Source: Ferrimonas gelatinilytica (lineage in GTDB: Bacteria > Pseudomonadota > Gammaproteobacteria > Enterobacterales > Shewanellaceae). Taken from it: a stretch of 64,000 bases of DNA. Positions 1 to 7,993 of the stretch are shown piece by piece. A program made the translations under genes and the position numbers. The stretch covers positions 62,001-126,000 of the forward strand of contig NZ_BAABLF010000029.1 in assembly GCF_039544205.1 (NCBI RefSeq), written 5' to 3'. The notes under the pieces are model-generated. The model made no database searches and was not told the origin of the DNA. It saw nothing but the letters and a program-made list of their open reading frames with translations. Numbering within the stretch: position 1 is the first letter of the stretch; each line of letters begins with the position of its first letter.

Positions 1-395
1 CCAAGATCCCACTGGATGAGGATCTCGCGGATGCCATCGAGCTGGCCCAGAAGATCCGCAATAAGCACGAAGCGTTTCGGCGCCAGGTTCAGTACATCGG
101 TAAGTTGATGCGGGCGCGGGATCCGGAGCCTATCGAGGCGGCACTGGATCTGATCCGCAACAAGCACAATGCCCAGAATGCCCACTTCCATAAACTGGAG
201 CAGCTACGGGACCAGCTGGTAAACGGCGATAACGAGGATCTCCGGGCGGCATTGCAGGCCCATCCACAGCTCGGTGAAGAGATCCAGCGGCTACGCCAGC
301 TGGTTCGTCAGGCCAAGAAAGAGGTGAGCCAGAGCAAACCGCCCAAGTCCAGCCGGGAGCTGTTCAAACTGCTGCGGGAGCAGCTCGAGGAGTAA
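1..395 (+). CDS. darP: DarP (YjgA) ribosome-associated protein, 5' end missing
   Basis: Only the last 130 or so codons are in the window; the reading frame is open from base 3 and ends with TAA at 395. The visible protein is strongly charged and helical, with the KIPLDEDLADAI and IRNKHNAQNA segments typical of the DUF615/YjgA family (about 170-185 residues in full). DarP is known to associate with 50S assembly intermediates in E. coli. In relatives this gene lies near pmbA, the partner of tldD, and tldD is found 5 kb downstream here. The bidirectional hairpin at 427-454 follows directly. The 5' end, start codon and promoter lie outside the window. Confidence 0.9.
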   Translation, partial: KIPLDEDLADAIELAQKIRNKHEAFRRQVQYIGKLMRARDPEPIEAALDLIRNKHNAQNAHFHKLEQLRDQLVNGDNEDLRAALQAHPQLGEEIQRLRQLVRQAKKEVSQSKPPKSSRELFKLLREQLEE

Positions 396-426
396 TCGCC
401 CTCGACGTAGAAACACGATCAAAAAC

Positions 427-454
427 GGGGCCGCCTGCGCAAGCAGGCGGCCCC
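427..454. terminator. Bidirectional hairpin between darP and the efflux operon
   Basis: A perfect 12-bp stem (GGGGCCGCCTGC at 427-438 paired with 443-454) closes a GCAA loop. It sits between two convergent genes and has an A-run on its left (421-425), so on the minus strand it is followed by a T-tract. On the plus strand only a weak T-rich tail follows. Confidence 0.85.
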
Positions 455-461
455 GTCTCTA

Positions 462-1616
462 TCAGGACGCTTCCGGCAGGGCACTGTCTGAGGGTACTTT
501 CTCTTGCCGGCGGCGCCACAGCAGCACCGCCAGCAATCCCCAGGCCAGCACCTGGCCCCAGAGGGTCCACTGCAGTGCCAGTACGTCCTCCCCACCCAGC
601 TTGGTCAGCTGGATCATCCCCTGCATCATCGCCTGGGAGGGCACTATCCCCCACAAGAGAGTCCAAACGGTCGGCATGCTTTCCACCGGCCAGACAAAAC
701 CGGCGGTGAACAGCAGTGGCATGGAGATCAACACCAACAGCTGCGCATAGCTATCCCGGTGGCGAAACAGAGACCCGAGCACCACGCCGAGCAGAAAGGT
801 GGCCAGCCAGAATGGCAGCAGTAACGACAGCAGACTGAACAGGCTGCCCTGGAGAGCCACCTCGTACCCGGCCAGCAGAGGCCCCAGGTAGAGGAGGCTG
901 GCCAGTACAAAAGGGGGGATCAACAGCGAAGCCATCACCGACAGACCAGCAGCAACCGGCATTCGCTGCCAGCTGCCCGGCCTGCGCTGCACCCGTATCA
1001 CCGTCACGCCGACGCAGATCAACATGATCTGGTGCAGGATCAGCACGAAAAGTCCGGGCAGGATGTAATCGAGGTACCCCATCTTGAGGTTGCTCGCCGG
1101 CACCATGTTGAGTGTTACACCGCCCTGACGCGAGGAGGCGGGGTCCGCGCCGGCCATCATCCGCCGCGCCAGCTGAACCTGGCCGCCAAGCGAGAGGCTG
1201 GCCCGGGCCACCTGTTCGGCGATGGTGCCGTAGGAGAGGAAGTAGTGACCATCCGCTGCCGCCACGACGGTGGCACTGCCACCCCGTCGCAGTCGGGTTT
1301 CAAACCCGGCCGGGATCATCACCAGCCCCTTGCTCTGCCCGGCCAGCACCGCCTGCTGCGCATCACTCAGGCTCGTATTAGTGGCCACGAACTGGATCCC
1401 GGGGCTGGCTTGCAGCGCCCGCACCAGCTCACGACTGGTGCCGCTGTTGTCCTGGTCGATCAGCAGCACAGGCTGAGCACCGGCCACCTGGTGCAGGTAG
1501 GGCAGCGGGTAAACCAGGGCGTAGAGCATCAGGCCACCGAAAAAGGTGATCAACACGCCAGTGTCTCTCACCAAGGCGCGCGCCTGCAGCTGCCACAAGG
1601 CGATCCATCGGTTCAT
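462..1616 (-). CDS. ABC-2 type transporter permease (YhhJ-like), second of two
   Basis: This 384-residue inner-membrane protein has the ABC-2 permease layout: an N-terminal membrane helix (about residues 18-36), a periplasmic domain of about 150 residues, then five or so hydrophobic segments clustered in the C-terminal half. The start chosen is the ATG at 1616, which overlaps the stop of the upstream permease in an ATGA junction; a longer frame exists but would overlap that gene by 58 bases. It is the last gene of a four-gene operon (channel, adaptor, permease, permease) and resembles E. coli YhhJ. A two-permease set normally works with an ATP-binding subunit, and none is encoded here. The substrate is unknown; YhiI/RbbA/YhhJ-type systems are usually predicted to export small molecules. 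Confidence 0.82.
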   Translation of the reverse strand: MNRWIALWQLQARALVRDTGVLITFFGGLMLYALVYPLPYLHQVAGAQPVLLIDQDNSGTSRELVRALQASPGIQFVATNTSLSDAQQAVLAGQSKGLVMIPAGFETRLRRGGSATVVAAADGHYFLSYGTIAEQVARASLSLGGQVQLARRMMAGADPASSRQGGVTLNMVPASNLKMGYLDYILPGLFVLILHQIMLICVGVTVIRVQRRPGSWQRMPVAAGLSVMASLLIPPFVLASLLYLGPLLAGYEVALQGSLFSLLSLLLPFWLATFLLGVVLGSLFRHRDSYAQLLVLISMPLLFTAGFVWPVESMPTVWTLLWGIVPSQAMMQGMIQLTKLGGEDVLALQWTLWGQVLAWGLLAVLLWRRRQEKVPSDSALPEAS

Positions 1617-2656
1617 GCGCTGCGCCTCCACAACCAAACCAGCAGGGGCAGCAACATCATCAGTGGCCACAGCGCCAGCCAGTTGGCCTCACCCACACCA
1701 CGGTAACTCTGCAGCAGCGGCAGGTAGTGGGTACTGGGAATCACCTGTCCCCACCACTGGGCCGCCATCGGCATATCGCCCTCCGGCATGGTGACCCCCA
1801 TGTAGGTCATCGCCGGCGTCAGCAGCGCTGCGCCGACACTGACCAGCTGCTCCGCCTCCCGGCCGCTGCGCCGCAACAGCAGGGCAGCGGTGGTCACCGC
1901 CCCCATCACCGGCAGCAGCCCAAACCACAGCGGCCAGAGCGGGGTGCCGATTGGCAACATCAGCAGGGGAGAGAGTAGCCAGAGTCCTATTCCCGCCCAG
2001 CCCCACTGCCAGGCCAGCAGCAGCGGCAGGGCCCGGCGGGGACAGACACCCGGAGGGGGTCGCTGGTAGAAGTTGAGGACCGACAGCAGCACCAGGATCT
2101 GCCACACTGCCAACGCCAGGGGCGGCACCAGGAAGGCCGCGTAATCAAGGTTCTGATTGTTGAGGGCGGTCAATTGCACCTGGACCGGTGCCAACTGGGC
2201 GGGCTGTGCCGCCGCCGGCACCCCGGCCAGGTTCAACGACAGCGTCGCCTGCTGCGATAATCCCGATGCCAGCGCCTGCTGGAGTGGTGCCGACAGGCGC
2301 CGGGCCAGCAACAGGTACTGGCCGTTGTATCTCAGGTCCAGCACCAGAGGCTCACGACGAAACAGGGTCTCGCTGGCACCGACGGGGACCTGGATCAAGG
2401 CGTAGGCGGTGCCATTAGCCAGCATCGCCTTGCCCTCGGCCAGGGAGGTAACACTGTGAAGGCGAATCGCCGGGCTGGCCTGCAGCTGCCGGCCCAGCTG
2501 TCGGGACAGCGCGGAGTGATCCTGGTCCCACCAGGCCACCGGCAGCTCCACCGGGGTGCGGCTGGCAAAAATGGTGTAAAGCCCCCCCACCACCAGCAGG
2601 GGAGCCAGCAGGAGGATAAACCCCTGCCAGGGATCGCGTCGCAGCCAGGGGATCAT
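1613..2656 (-). CDS. ABC-2 type transporter permease, first of two
   Basis: This 347-residue protein starts with a membrane helix right after a short basic N-terminus (MIPWLRRDPW), then has a soluble domain of about 150 residues and several hydrophobic segments in the second half, the usual ABC-2 permease arrangement. It overlaps the adaptor gene upstream and the second permease downstream by four bases each (ATGA), so the operon is probably translationally coupled. It shares its general plan with the next gene, and the two probably form a heterodimeric channel in the inner membrane. It has no Walker motifs, so ATP hydrolysis must come from a subunit encoded elsewhere, or the system works differently. 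Confidence 0.82.
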   Translation of the reverse strand: MIPWLRRDPWQGFILLLAPLLVVGGLYTIFASRTPVELPVAWWDQDHSALSRQLGRQLQASPAIRLHSVTSLAEGKAMLANGTAYALIQVPVGASETLFRREPLVLDLRYNGQYLLLARRLSAPLQQALASGLSQQATLSLNLAGVPAAAQPAQLAPVQVQLTALNNQNLDYAAFLVPPLALAVWQILVLLSVLNFYQRPPPGVCPRRALPLLLAWQWGWAGIGLWLLSPLLMLPIGTPLWPLWFGLLPVMGAVTTAALLLRRSGREAEQLVSVGAALLTPAMTYMGVTMPEGDMPMAAQWWGQVIPSTHYLPLLQSYRGVGEANWLALWPLMMLLPLLVWLWRRSA

Positions 2657-3630
2657 TCTTCCGCCTTGTAGAGTACCGTCATCCCGGCCCGCAACCCCTC
2701 GATGGGCTCGCTAGGACGCAGCTCCACCTCGAAGGTGCGGAGGTCAAACTCCTGACCGCTCTCGGTGGCACGCCAAGTGGCAAAATCCCCCTGGACTGCG
2801 GTGTACGCCACGGTGAAGGGGTGAGTCTCACCCAGGGCAGGGACAGTGAGCATCAGCTCGCTGCCTTCGGCAAACTCCGACAGGCGATCCTCTCGAACCT
2901 GGAACAACGCCCAGGCATCGGAGAGATCGGTCAGGGTCATCACCGGGAAGCCCTGGGGCACCAGTTCGCCCTGGTGGAGCAGCACCTGGCTGATCTCACC
3001 GGCGCGGGGTGCCCGGATCTGAATATCACTCAGCACCGCCTGCACCTCCGCAAGCTGGGCCTGAGCCGCATCCGCCTGGCCCTGGGCCGCCTGCTTGGTT
3101 TCACTGCGCGCCCCCTCCTGGGCCATCTGGTACAGTGCTTCGGCGGCGCTGGCCTGGTGCTGGGCCGCCTGCCACTGGGCGTAGGCTTCATCCCGCTTCT
3201 GCCGGGCCAACACCCCCTCATCGAAGAGCGCCTGAATTCGTTCGTAGGTGGTCTGCGTCAGGTTCTCCGCCGCCAGGGCACGCTGCCAATCCTGGTAGGC
3301 GGCGTCGATCTGCTGCTGCCGCGCACCGCTGTCCGCCTCCTGTCGCATCGCATCGGCGGCGCTGGCCCCGGCTTGTGCCTGGCGAAAACGGGCTTCCAGC
3401 TCGGGGCTGTCGAGGCGGTACAGCTCCTGTCCCGCCTCCACCTGGTCTCCCCGGCGCACGTGCAGGGCGACCAGACGGCCCGCCGCCTTGGAGGAGATCT
3501 GGTATTGGCGGGCTTCAATCTGGCCCTGAAGCCACTGGGGTTGAGGCTGGTAGGCCCGGAACATGGCCCAGGCCGCCAGGGCGCCCAAAATGAGGAACGC
3601 CAACGAGGCGAGTGTCAGGGTCTTTTTCAT
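2653..3630 (-). CDS. HlyD/MFP-family periplasmic adaptor
   Basis: This 325-residue membrane fusion protein should link the two permeases to the outer-membrane channel encoded just upstream. It has one N-terminal membrane anchor (about residues 7-25), a first lipoyl half around residues 40-75 (the GRLVALHVRRGDQVEAGQ stretch), a long Ala/Gln-rich coiled-coil hairpin (about 80-195), a second lipoyl half (IRAPRAGEISQVLLHQGE), and a beta-barrel region to the end. It overlaps both neighbours by four bases. The anchor is a membrane helix rather than a lipobox, as in YhiI/EmrA-like adaptors. The family call is secure; the transported compound is not known. Confidence 0.9.
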   Translation of the reverse strand: MKKTLTLASLAFLILGALAAWAMFRAYQPQPQWLQGQIEARQYQISSKAAGRLVALHVRRGDQVEAGQELYRLDSPELEARFRQAQAGASAADAMRQEADSGARQQQIDAAYQDWQRALAAENLTQTTYERIQALFDEGVLARQKRDEAYAQWQAAQHQASAAEALYQMAQEGARSETKQAAQGQADAAQAQLAEVQAVLSDIQIRAPRAGEISQVLLHQGELVPQGFPVMTLTDLSDAWALFQVREDRLSEFAEGSELMLTVPALGETHPFTVAYTAVQGDFATWRATESGQEFDLRTFEVELRPSEPIEGLRAGMTVLYKAEE

Positions 3631-4988
3631 TGCGCGATTTCCGATGCACTGATCTGGGAAAAGAAAGGCTCTATCTGGCCACTGAGGGACATCACCTGGG
3701 CCAACGCCTTGAGGTACTGGTAGCGGGAGAACGCCTGTCCCAACTGGGCAGCGGTCAGGCTTTGGTCCGCGTCCACCAGCTCCAGTGAGGTAGCCAGTCC
3801 CTGGGAGAACGCCTCCTGGCGCAGGTGGCGATTCTCCTGCGCCAGCGCGATGGTGGCGTAGTAACTCTCGAACTGGTCCGCCGCCTGACGCATCGCCTCA
3901 TGCTGGGACACCAGCAACAAACGCAGGTCCTGCTCCGCCTGGGCGCGACGATGACGGGCTTCCAACTCGGCGCTGCGTGCTGCCTTGACCCGATCTCGGC
4001 GACCATCGTTGGTCACCAACGGCATGGTGAAGCGCACCCCCACCATCCACTCCGGCTCCAGATCCGACAGCAGGCTGTCATCCTCCAGCAGGGTGTAGGT
4101 ACCGAAGAGACCCAGCTCCGGCTTGTAGCGTCCCTTTTCGGCCTTGATCGCCCCCTGGGCCTGACGCTCCTTGGCATCAAACAGCTTCAGAGCCGGATGG
4201 GTCTCCACCAGTGCCTGTTCCAGGGGCGCCACCGGTGGCACCGACAAACGTTCTGCACCGTAGATCATCGGCTCGCCCCCCTCCTGGCGTAACAGGCTGG
4301 CCAGGGCACGCTGGGCGATACGAAGTTCACTGTCGGCCTGACGTGCAGCTACCTGGGCCTGCTCCAGTGCCACTTCGGCATTGAGTCGCTCTACCCGCGC
4401 AATCTGCCCCTGCTCCTCCAACAAACGGGCGTTGCGGGCATGGGATCGGCGAGCCGTCACCTGGGCCTGGCGCAGCTGCGCGTTCTGTTTCGCCAGCAGC
4501 ACCCCGTAATAACGCTCCACCAACAGGTTAAACTGCTCCCGACGACGGATCTCCAGCTGCTGTTTCTGCGCTTCCATCTCCGCCTGCTTCACCGCCTGGG
4601 CAGCATCAATACGGCCACCGGCATAGAGTGGCCACTGGCCCCTCAGAGAGGTTCGGTAGATAGAGCGTTCGGTCAGGTTGACCGGACTGATCAGCCCGGG
4701 AGGCAGGATACTGGGTAAGGTACCGCTGAGATCCAGAGAGACGGGCTGATCCAAGTAGAGGTAGGTGGCCCCCAGAGAGAGGCTGGGGCCCCCCAGCGCG
4801 TCGGCCGCTTGCCGCTCACTCTCGGCACGGCGGCTCGCTTCACGCTCCGCCTGCAGGGCGGCGCTGTCGCTGTCCAGGTGCTGCCACGCCTCCAGCAGCG
4901 ACAGTGGTGCCGCTGCAAGCCCCAAGGGCCAATACGCCACGGCGCACAACGTCAACGAGCCCAACCAGCCTCGCCACGATCCTGTCAT
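3627..4988 (-). CDS. TolC-family outer-membrane efflux channel
   Basis: This 453-residue outer membrane factor heads the efflux operon. I chose the ATG at 4988 because a GGGGA-type ribosome site lies before it and a signal peptide follows (basic MTGSWRGW, then a hydrophobic core to about residue 27); the longer open frame to 5144 has no signal peptide. The protein shows the duplicated helical pattern of TolC relatives, with Ala/Gln/Arg-rich heptads such as AQLRQAQVTARRSHARNAR. The last four bases overlap the adaptor start. Together the four genes encode a tripartite exporter lacking its ATPase. A near-perfect palindrome at 5097-5112 may be an operator for the operon. Confidence 0.9.
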   Translation of the reverse strand: MTGSWRGWLGSLTLCAVAYWPLGLAAAPLSLLEAWQHLDSDSAALQAEREASRRAESERQAADALGGPSLSLGATYLYLDQPVSLDLSGTLPSILPPGLISPVNLTERSIYRTSLRGQWPLYAGGRIDAAQAVKQAEMEAQKQQLEIRRREQFNLLVERYYGVLLAKQNAQLRQAQVTARRSHARNARLLEEQGQIARVERLNAEVALEQAQVAARQADSELRIAQRALASLLRQEGGEPMIYGAERLSVPPVAPLEQALVETHPALKLFDAKERQAQGAIKAEKGRYKPELGLFGTYTLLEDDSLLSDLEPEWMVGVRFTMPLVTNDGRRDRVKAARSAELEARHRRAQAEQDLRLLLVSQHEAMRQAADQFESYYATIALAQENRHLRQEAFSQGLATSLELVDADQSLTAAQLGQAFSRYQYLKALAQVMSLSGQIEPFFSQISASEIAQ

Positions 4989-5657
4989 TTTCCCCGAGGC
5001 CCTGTGACTTGAGGGGGGACGCTCATATTGCCGGCTTACCGGCTTGACGGTCTCGATCTCGATGGGACTCTCCCGTGGAATCATCAAAGAATAAATTAGA
5101 GTAATTGCTCTAGGCATTCTAACAGCGCACAAGAGTGACGCCAAACCCTAAGAATAAAAGTAGGAGAGTTGACGTACTTACGTCGTAATCTCGCCCGTCG
5201 TTCAGGGCAGATCCGGTCAACGCCTCCATCAGCTACGGGCAAGCAAAGCCTGGCCTCGGCCCGGGCACCACCCCCGAATGCGCCAATCCAGAAGCACGGG
5301 GCACTGCCGACGAGATACAGGCAAACAGGCGCTACTTGTGGGTGGTCATACAAACCCTCTTGGCTCAACTTGGTTTCCGCCACACCGATAAGCGCGGTGA
5401 ACACCTGTAACCGGTATAAAAAGGTCTTGGGGTATTTAACGGTTGAACTGACTCGATAGACCGATGTTCAGAGCCTGACCTGAAGCCAGGGGAAAATCCG
5501 AGGGGTAAACGCGAAGAGAGAATGCCACAGCCTCAAAGGGCAAGCGTGAGGGAAAATGGCGCTTGGAGGCAAAGCGAGTCGTCCTCGTGTTGCCGTCGCC
5601 TTAGGCGTAACCACCTTCAGAGGCGGGAGAGTGCCCCGAAAAAAACGCGAAGAACCA
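4989..5657. other. Gene-poor spacer between the efflux operon and tldD
   Basis: About 670 bases without a gene I can support. The left end (4989-5150) is the leader of the efflux operon and contains a 16-bp palindrome. The rest has short open frames on both strands with atypical composition and no recognisable motif. A minus-strand frame at 5096-5404 has several cysteines but no good ribosome site and matches no family I know. Confidence 0.6.
5097..5112. promoter_or_regulatory. Palindrome upstream of the efflux operon (possible operator)
   Basis: TAGAGTAATTGCTCTA is a 16-bp inverted repeat with one mismatched pair. It lies in a locally AT-rich patch 109 bases before the TolC-like start. Efflux operons are often controlled by MarR- or TetR-type repressors binding such palindromes, but no regulator gene lies nearby, so this is an inference. 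Confidence 0.35.
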
Positions 5658-5690
5658 AAAAAAGCGGGCCAGGAGTCTCTCCTGGCCCGC
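5658..5690 (-). terminator. Terminator of the mreB-tldD operon
   Basis: A perfect 12-bp stem (GCGGGCCAGGAG at 5664-5675 with its complement at 5679-5690) is flanked on the left by six or more A, giving a T-run on the minus strand just after the hairpin. It lies 28 bases past the tldD stop. Confidence 0.92.
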
Positions 5691-5717
5691 TCGTGGGCTG
5701 GCTAAATTCCGCCCAGG

Positions 5718-7166
5718 CTACTGGGTGCCGCCGACGGTGAGACGATCCAGCTTCAGGGTGGGCTGACCAACGCCCACCGGGACACTCTGCCCATCCTTAC
5801 CGCAGACTCCCACCCCCTGGTCCAGCGCCAAGTCGTTGCCTACCATGGAGATGGTCTGCATCGCCTCCGGACCGTTGCCGATCAGAGTAGCCCCCTTGAC
5901 CGGCTTCACCAGCTTACCATCTTCGATCAGATAGGCCTCCGAAGCGGAGAACACGAACTTGCCCGAGGTGATATCCACCTGGCCACCGCCGAAGTTCGGG
6001 GCGTAGAGGCCACGTTTCACCGACGCGATGATCGCCTCTGGGCTGTGCTCTCCGGCCAGCATGTAGGTGTTGGTCATCCGCGGCATCGGCAGGTGGGCGT
6101 AGGACTCCCGACGGCCATTGCCGGTCGGGGCCACGCCCATCAGCCGGGCATTCAACTTATCCTGCATGTACCCTTTGAGGATTCCGTTCTCAATCAGCAC
6201 GTTGCACTGGCTGGGTGTCCCTTCATCATCCACAGTCAGGCTACCGCGGCGATCGCTCAGGGTACCGTCATCCACCACAGTGCAGTGAGGCGACGCCACC
6301 CGCTCACCGATGCGACCACTGAACAGACTGGAGCCCTTACGATTGAAGTCGCCCTCCAGGCCATGGCCTACGGCCTCGTGCAGCAGCACGCCGGGCCAGC
6401 CATTGCCCAGCACCACCGGCATCTCCCCTGCCGGGGCATCCCCCGCTTCGAGGTTCACCTGGCCCTGGCGCACCGCCTCGCGGCACAGGGAGAACACCTT
6501 GAGTTTGCCCTCAACATCCAGCTCCAGCAGGCAATCATAGCCATGACGCCCACCCATGCCACTGGCCCCCCGTTCGCGGCGATCCCCTTCGGTCATGATC
6601 ACCGAACAGTTCAGGCGCACCAGGGGCCGCACATCGGCTGCCAGGGTACCATCGGAAGCGGCTACCAGGATCTCCTCGTAAACACCCGAAAGGCTGACCA
6701 CTACCTGGGTAACACGGGGATCCAGTCCCCGGGTATAAGTGTCCATTTCTCGAAGCAGGCCCAGCTTGGCATCGGTGGCCAGGGAGGCGATGGGATCGAG
6801 ACCGGCATAGCGGATGGGCGCCGTGCGGCGGGTCAACGCCTGCACCTTACCCTCTCCCCCGGCCGCGGCAATGCCGCGGGCAGCGTCGGCGGACTGCTTG
6901 AGCGCCAAGGGGCTCAATTCGTCGGCATAGGCAAAGCCGGTTTTTTCCCCGTCGATGGCGCGAACACCCAGCCCCTGCTCGATGTTGAAACTGCCCTCTT
7001 TGACGATGCCATCCTCCAGCACCCAGCTTTCGTGGCGACTGGACTGCAGGTAGATGTCGGCATAGTCCAGTTTGTGCCGGTGTAAGCCCGCCAGCGCCCT
7101 CTCCAGCGCTTCAGGGCTCAACTGGGCCGGCTCCAGCATGGTGGCGGATACGGTCTCAAAACTCAT
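5718..7166 (-). CDS. tldD: Metalloprotease TldD
   Basis: This 482-residue cytosolic protease subunit has the family zinc motif HEAVGH at residues 263-268, followed by GLEGDFN. With TldE/PmbA it forms a heterodimer that degrades unfolded or leader peptides (known for microcin B17 maturation and CcdA turnover). Length and order match E. coli TldD (481). The start overlaps the stop of the nitrilase gene by four bases (ATGA), so it is the last gene of the mreB operon and ends at the strong terminator 5658-5690. The partner pmbA is not in the window, although darP, its usual neighbour, lies at the left edge. Confidence 0.97.
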   Translation of the reverse strand: MSFETVSATMLEPAQLSPEALERALAGLHRHKLDYADIYLQSSRHESWVLEDGIVKEGSFNIEQGLGVRAIDGEKTGFAYADELSPLALKQSADAARGIAAAGGEGKVQALTRRTAPIRYAGLDPIASLATDAKLGLLREMDTYTRGLDPRVTQVVVSLSGVYEEILVAASDGTLAADVRPLVRLNCSVIMTEGDRRERGASGMGGRHGYDCLLELDVEGKLKVFSLCREAVRQGQVNLEAGDAPAGEMPVVLGNGWPGVLLHEAVGHGLEGDFNRKGSSLFSGRIGERVASPHCTVVDDGTLSDRRGSLTVDDEGTPSQCNVLIENGILKGYMQDKLNARLMGVAPTGNGRRESYAHLPMPRMTNTYMLAGEHSPEAIIASVKRGLYAPNFGGGQVDITSGKFVFSASEAYLIEDGKLVKPVKGATLIGNGPEAMQTISMVGNDLALDQGVGVCGKDGQSVPVGVGQPTLKLDRLTVGGTQ

Positions 7167-7993
7167 AGGATCTCGTTCTCATCGTTGTCACCCCCACCCG
7201 CATGGCGGCGGTGTTGCTGCACCGGGATCGCATCCCGGGCCTGTGTGATCAATTCTGGGTCCAGCTTAACACTGATCCGCCCCGGCTCCTCCCCCCCATC
7301 GGCGATCACCCGCCCCCAGGGGTCCACCACCAGGCTGTGGCCCCAGGTGCGGCGTCCATCCCTATGAACACCACACTGGTTCGCGGCCAAAAGGTAACAC
7401 TGGGATTCGATAGCCCGGGCCCGAACCAGCACCTCCCAGTGGGCCTGACCCGTGTTGTAGGTGAAGGCACTGGGCAGCGCAATAATCTCCGCCCCAAGCT
7501 CGACCAGTGCAGTAAAAAGTTCCGGGAAGCGCAGATCGTAACAGACCGCCCAGCCAAGGCGACCAAAGGGGGTATCGACCACGCGGACCCCATCGCCAGG
7601 GCAGGTGTGGGCACTCTCGTGGTAGCTTTTGCCATCCCCGACCTTGGCGTCGAACATATGGATCTTGTCGTAGCGACCCAGGCGGGTGCCGTCAGGGCCA
7701 TAGAGGCAGGAGGACGCATAGGCACGGCCATCGCCGGCGGTGATAGGCAGGGTCCCCGCCAGCAGGTAGAGATCAAACTCCCGCGCCATCTGTGCCAGCG
7801 CCTGCTGATTGGGCCCCTCATCCGGCTCGGCAAACCGGTTCCAGGGGCCCGCCGCCATATGCAGACACGCCTCCGGCAGGATCACCAGCCGGGGGTCAGG
7901 GGTTCGAGCCAGACTCGCCAGTTGGCTCCGGACCCAGGCCAGATCCCGCTCCGGGCTGCCCTGGCTGTTCATCTGCAGCAGGTGACACTCCAT
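7163..7993 (-). CDS. Carbon-nitrogen hydrolase, Nit1-like amidase
   Basis: This 276-residue nitrilase-superfamily enzyme has the catalytic triad visible: Glu41 in VILPEACLH, Lys110 in RYDKIHMFD, and Cys151 in AVCYDLRFPELF. That cysteine context is characteristic of the Nit1/deaminated-glutathione amidase branch, which repairs dead-end products of transaminases acting on glutathione; other omega-amidases are possible. The start at 7993 gives the conserved MECHLLQMNSQ N-terminus and has an excellent ribosome site (AAGGAGGAGCG). It therefore overlaps the end of yhdP by 98 bases, an unusually long overlap. Its own stop overlaps tldD by four bases. Confidence 0.92.
   Translation of the reverse strand: MECHLLQMNSQGSPERDLAWVRSQLASLARTPDPRLVILPEACLHMAAGPWNRFAEPDEGPNQQALAQMAREFDLYLLAGTLPITAGDGRAYASSCLYGPDGTRLGRYDKIHMFDAKVGDGKSYHESAHTCPGDGVRVVDTPFGRLGWAVCYDLRFPELFTALVELGAEIIALPSAFTYNTGQAHWEVLVRARAIESQCYLLAANQCGVHRDGRRTWGHSLVVDPWGRVIADGGEEPGRISVKLDPELITQARDAIPVQQHRRHAGGGDNDENEIL

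Noticed and set aside
5096..5404. 102-codon Cys-containing minus-strand frame before tldD
   Set aside because: No ribosome site, no homology I recognise, and the upstream half overlaps the operon leader; possible but unsupported.
6045..7085. 346-codon plus-strand frame opposite tldD
   Set aside because: Antisense shadow of tldD; composition (His/Gln-rich) is typical of mirror frames. Similar long mirror frames opposite metB, priA and metF were dismissed for the same reason.
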